From contig CANEUJ010000068.1 in assembly GCA_947441745.1 (NCBI GenBank), positions 1 through 8,282 of the forward strand: a DNA stretch of 8,282 nt, written 5' to 3'. A program made the translations under genes and the position numbers. The notes under the pieces were generated by a model that was not told the origin of the DNA, made no database searches, and was given only the letters and a program-made list of their open reading frames with translations. Positions 6,855 through 8,282 of this stretch are shown here, piece by piece (the first letter of the stretch is position 1; each line of letters begins with the position of its first letter). The stretch is from Neisseriaceae bacterium (lineage in GTDB: Bacteria > Pseudomonadota > Gammaproteobacteria > Burkholderiales > UBA11063).

Positions 6855-6976
6855 CATGGATCCCAAATTCTCTATGAGACAGCAAAAGTTCATGTTTGGG
6901 ATGACAGAAAAACTATAACTTTATCTCACAACCATAGCTCTTTATTTCGTCATCCAAGCGTTAGTTGGGATCTATG
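6855..6976. repeat. Imperfect inverted repeat (palindromic element) between phaC and phaA
   Basis: About 122 bp with nested inverted segments. The outer ends are CATGGATCCCA (6855-6865) and TGGGATCTATG (6966-6976), which are reverse complements apart from one base. Inside, GGATGACAGAAA (6899-6910) faces TTTCGTCATCC (6945-6955), with one base missing. The left half also holds the perfect 8-bp inverted pair ATCCCAAA (6860-6867) and TTTGGGAT (6895-6902). Each half has the pattern GATCCCAA, variable centre, TTGG(G)ATGAC(A)GAAA, so the element reads as two copies of one module in opposite orientation. It contains no coding sequence. Similar GATCCC...GGGATGAC repeats are, to my recollection, dispersed in several proteobacterial genomes. 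Here it occupies most of the 177-bp gap. In RNA it could fold into a long stem that affects read-through or the stability of phaC mRNA. Confidence 0.8.
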
Positions 6977-6987
6977 ATCTCAAATTT

Positions 6988-8282
6988 CTACAAAGCATCA
7001 GCTTCAACTACACTCACCGCCTTAGCCTTAACATAATCCCCAGGTGCATCAAGTATAGGTTTATAAACTTTACTGCCTAAGGTTTTTTTGGCTATTATTT
7101 CTCCCCCTGATAACGGTGCTAACCAAGCACTAAAATCTTTCCACCAACTACCAGGCATTTCTTTAGCATTTTTAAACCACTCATCCGAACTTTTGGCTAA
7201 ATTATCATTTACCCAATAATTACGCTTGTCACTACTAACAGGATTTACGACACCAGCTGTATGACCAGAAGCACCCAGAACAAATCGTGTATTACCCTTA
7301 AAGTAATTAGTTGTTTTATAAGCAGACTTCCAAGGTACAATATGATCTTTTTGAGCAGCAAATAAATAAGACGGATAGTCAAGTTTACTTGGATCCATCT
7401 CAACATCATCAATTACTAATTTACCTTTAACTAAATCATTATTAAGGTAAAGCCTAGTCAATAAAAAAGAATGCATTAGTACTGGTAAATCAACAGCGTC
7501 ATTATTCCAATACAATATATCAAATGGCTGCGGTGTTTTTCCAAGCAAATAATTATTTATCCAGTAATTCCATATCAATTCATTAGCTCTAAGAGATGAG
7601 AATGTTTGAGAAATAACACGTCCAGACATTACTCCACCATCACCTGTTGTGGCTTCTTTTAACTTCATCAAGTCACGATCAAGGAAGAATTTAATATCAC
7701 CAGGGGCTGCATGATCAAGCATAACAGTCATATGTGATAATGAATTTATCCATTCAAATTTGCGTGATTTTAATAATAGGCAAGCTGTTGTAAGAATAAT
7801 CCCACCGACACAATAACCTAGCGTGTTAATTTTCTCTTGCCCACTAATCTCACGAATAACTTCTAGAGACTTAATAACCCCAAGATTTACATACTCTTCC
7901 CAGCGAAATGCTCGCATATCTTTATCCGCAGATTTCCAAGATAATAAAAATACAGTGTAACCTTGATCAACTAGATATTTAACCATTGAATTACTTTGCT
8001 GTAAATCAAGAATATAATATTTGTTTATACATGGAGGGACGATTAATAATGGAATTTCATGTACTTTTATAGTTGATGGCTTATATTCGATTAATTCAAT
8101 TAATTCATTTTTAAAGATTACTTTCCCACTACTAACAGCTAAATTCTCACCAACAGCGAATCTTGACTCATCCGTCATTGTAATATAGCCATTATTGATA
8201 TCTTCAACCATATTTTTCATACCATCAACTAATGAACGTCCATTAGTTTCAACTACAGCTTTAATAACTTCTGGATTAGTAA
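6988..8282 (-). CDS. phaC: Class I polyhydroxyalkanoate synthase PhaC, 5' end outside the window
   Basis: Polymerises (R)-3-hydroxyacyl-CoA, usually 3-hydroxybutyryl-CoA, into PHA at the granule surface. The reading frame stays open to the window edge; the first full codon is at 8280 and the ATG at 8220 is internal, since the 20 residues before it (TNPEVIKAVVE and on) are also typical PhaC. About 430 residues are visible; class I enzymes have roughly 560-600, so the N-terminal domain is missing. The landmarks are SMTDES-like YITMTDESRFAVGENLAVS, PLLIVPPCINKYYILDL, and the lipase-like box GYCVGG with nucleophile Cys157 of the visible part. Asp312 in AAQKDHIVPW and His340 in GASGHTAGVVNP complete the triad. 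The C-terminus APGDYVKAKA is typical of class I. The stop is TAG. Phasins, phaR and phaB are not visible here. Confidence 0.96.
   Translation of the reverse strand, partial: TNPEVIKAVVETNGRSLVDGMKNMVEDINNGYITMTDESRFAVGENLAVSSGKVIFKNELIELIEYKPSTIKVHEIPLLIVPPCINKYYILDLQQSNSMVKYLVDQGYTVFLLSWKSADKDMRAFRWEEYVNLGVIKSLEVIREISGQEKINTLGYCVGGIILTTACLLLKSRKFEWINSLSHMTVMLDHAAPGDIKFFLDRDLMKLKEATTGDGGVMSGRVISQTFSSLRANELIWNYWINNYLLGKTPQPFDILYWNNDAVDLPVLMHSFLLTRLYLNNDLVKGKLVIDDVEMDPSKLDYPSYLFAAQKDHIVPWKSAYKTTNYFKGNTRFVLGASGHTAGVVNPVSSDKRNYWVNDNLAKSSDEWFKNAKEMPGSWWKDFSAWLAPLSGGEIIAKKTLGSKVYKPILDAPGDYVKAKAVSVVEADAL

Overview
The window carries eight genes, all on the minus strand, in very AT-rich DNA. Transcription runs from high to low coordinates in the order phaC (5' end outside the window), phaA, fdxA, rpoH, bamA, skp, lpxD, fabZ (3' end outside the window). 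The sequence suggests a Gram-negative proteobacterium that makes lipid A. From memory of family sequences, BamA (C-terminal SPLGPxKxSYA...FQFQLGTxF), FabZ (RKExExxFFAGI) and the Azotobacter-type ferredoxin look most like Betaproteobacteria, particularly Neisseriales. The low GC would be unusual for most of that class. This placement is inference; no search was run.

Right part (5626-8282): a class I polyhydroxyalkanoate synthase (phaC) is followed by an acetyl-CoA acetyltransferase (phaA). The 177-bp gap between them is largely filled by a roughly 122-bp imperfect inverted repeat. The acetoacetyl-CoA reductase (phaB) that would complete the usual PHA set is not in the window. Middle part (4331-5584): a seven-iron ferredoxin (fdxA) is followed by the heat-shock sigma factor RpoH. 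A terminator-like hairpin and a candidate sigma-70 promoter overlap in the short space between them.

Left part (1-4285): the outer-membrane biogenesis and lipid A cluster bamA-skp-lpxD-fabZ is in the standard proteobacterial order. The gene before bamA is rpoH, not the usual rseP. A good sigma-70 promoter with a perfect TATAAT overlaps the rpoH stop codon and probably drives this cluster. BamA assembles beta-barrel proteins in the outer membrane, Skp delivers them across the periplasm, LpxD makes the lipid A precursor, and FabZ supplies hydroxyacyl/enoyl-ACP metabolism that competes with LpxD for 3-hydroxyacyl-ACP.

No defence system, CRISPR array, prophage, insertion sequence with a transposase, tRNA or rRNA is visible. 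I do not see an undescribed multi-gene system. The points most worth a second look are the odd BamA translation start, the palindromic repeat between phaC and phaA, the promoter/hairpin overlap before rpoH, and the rpoH-bamA junction.
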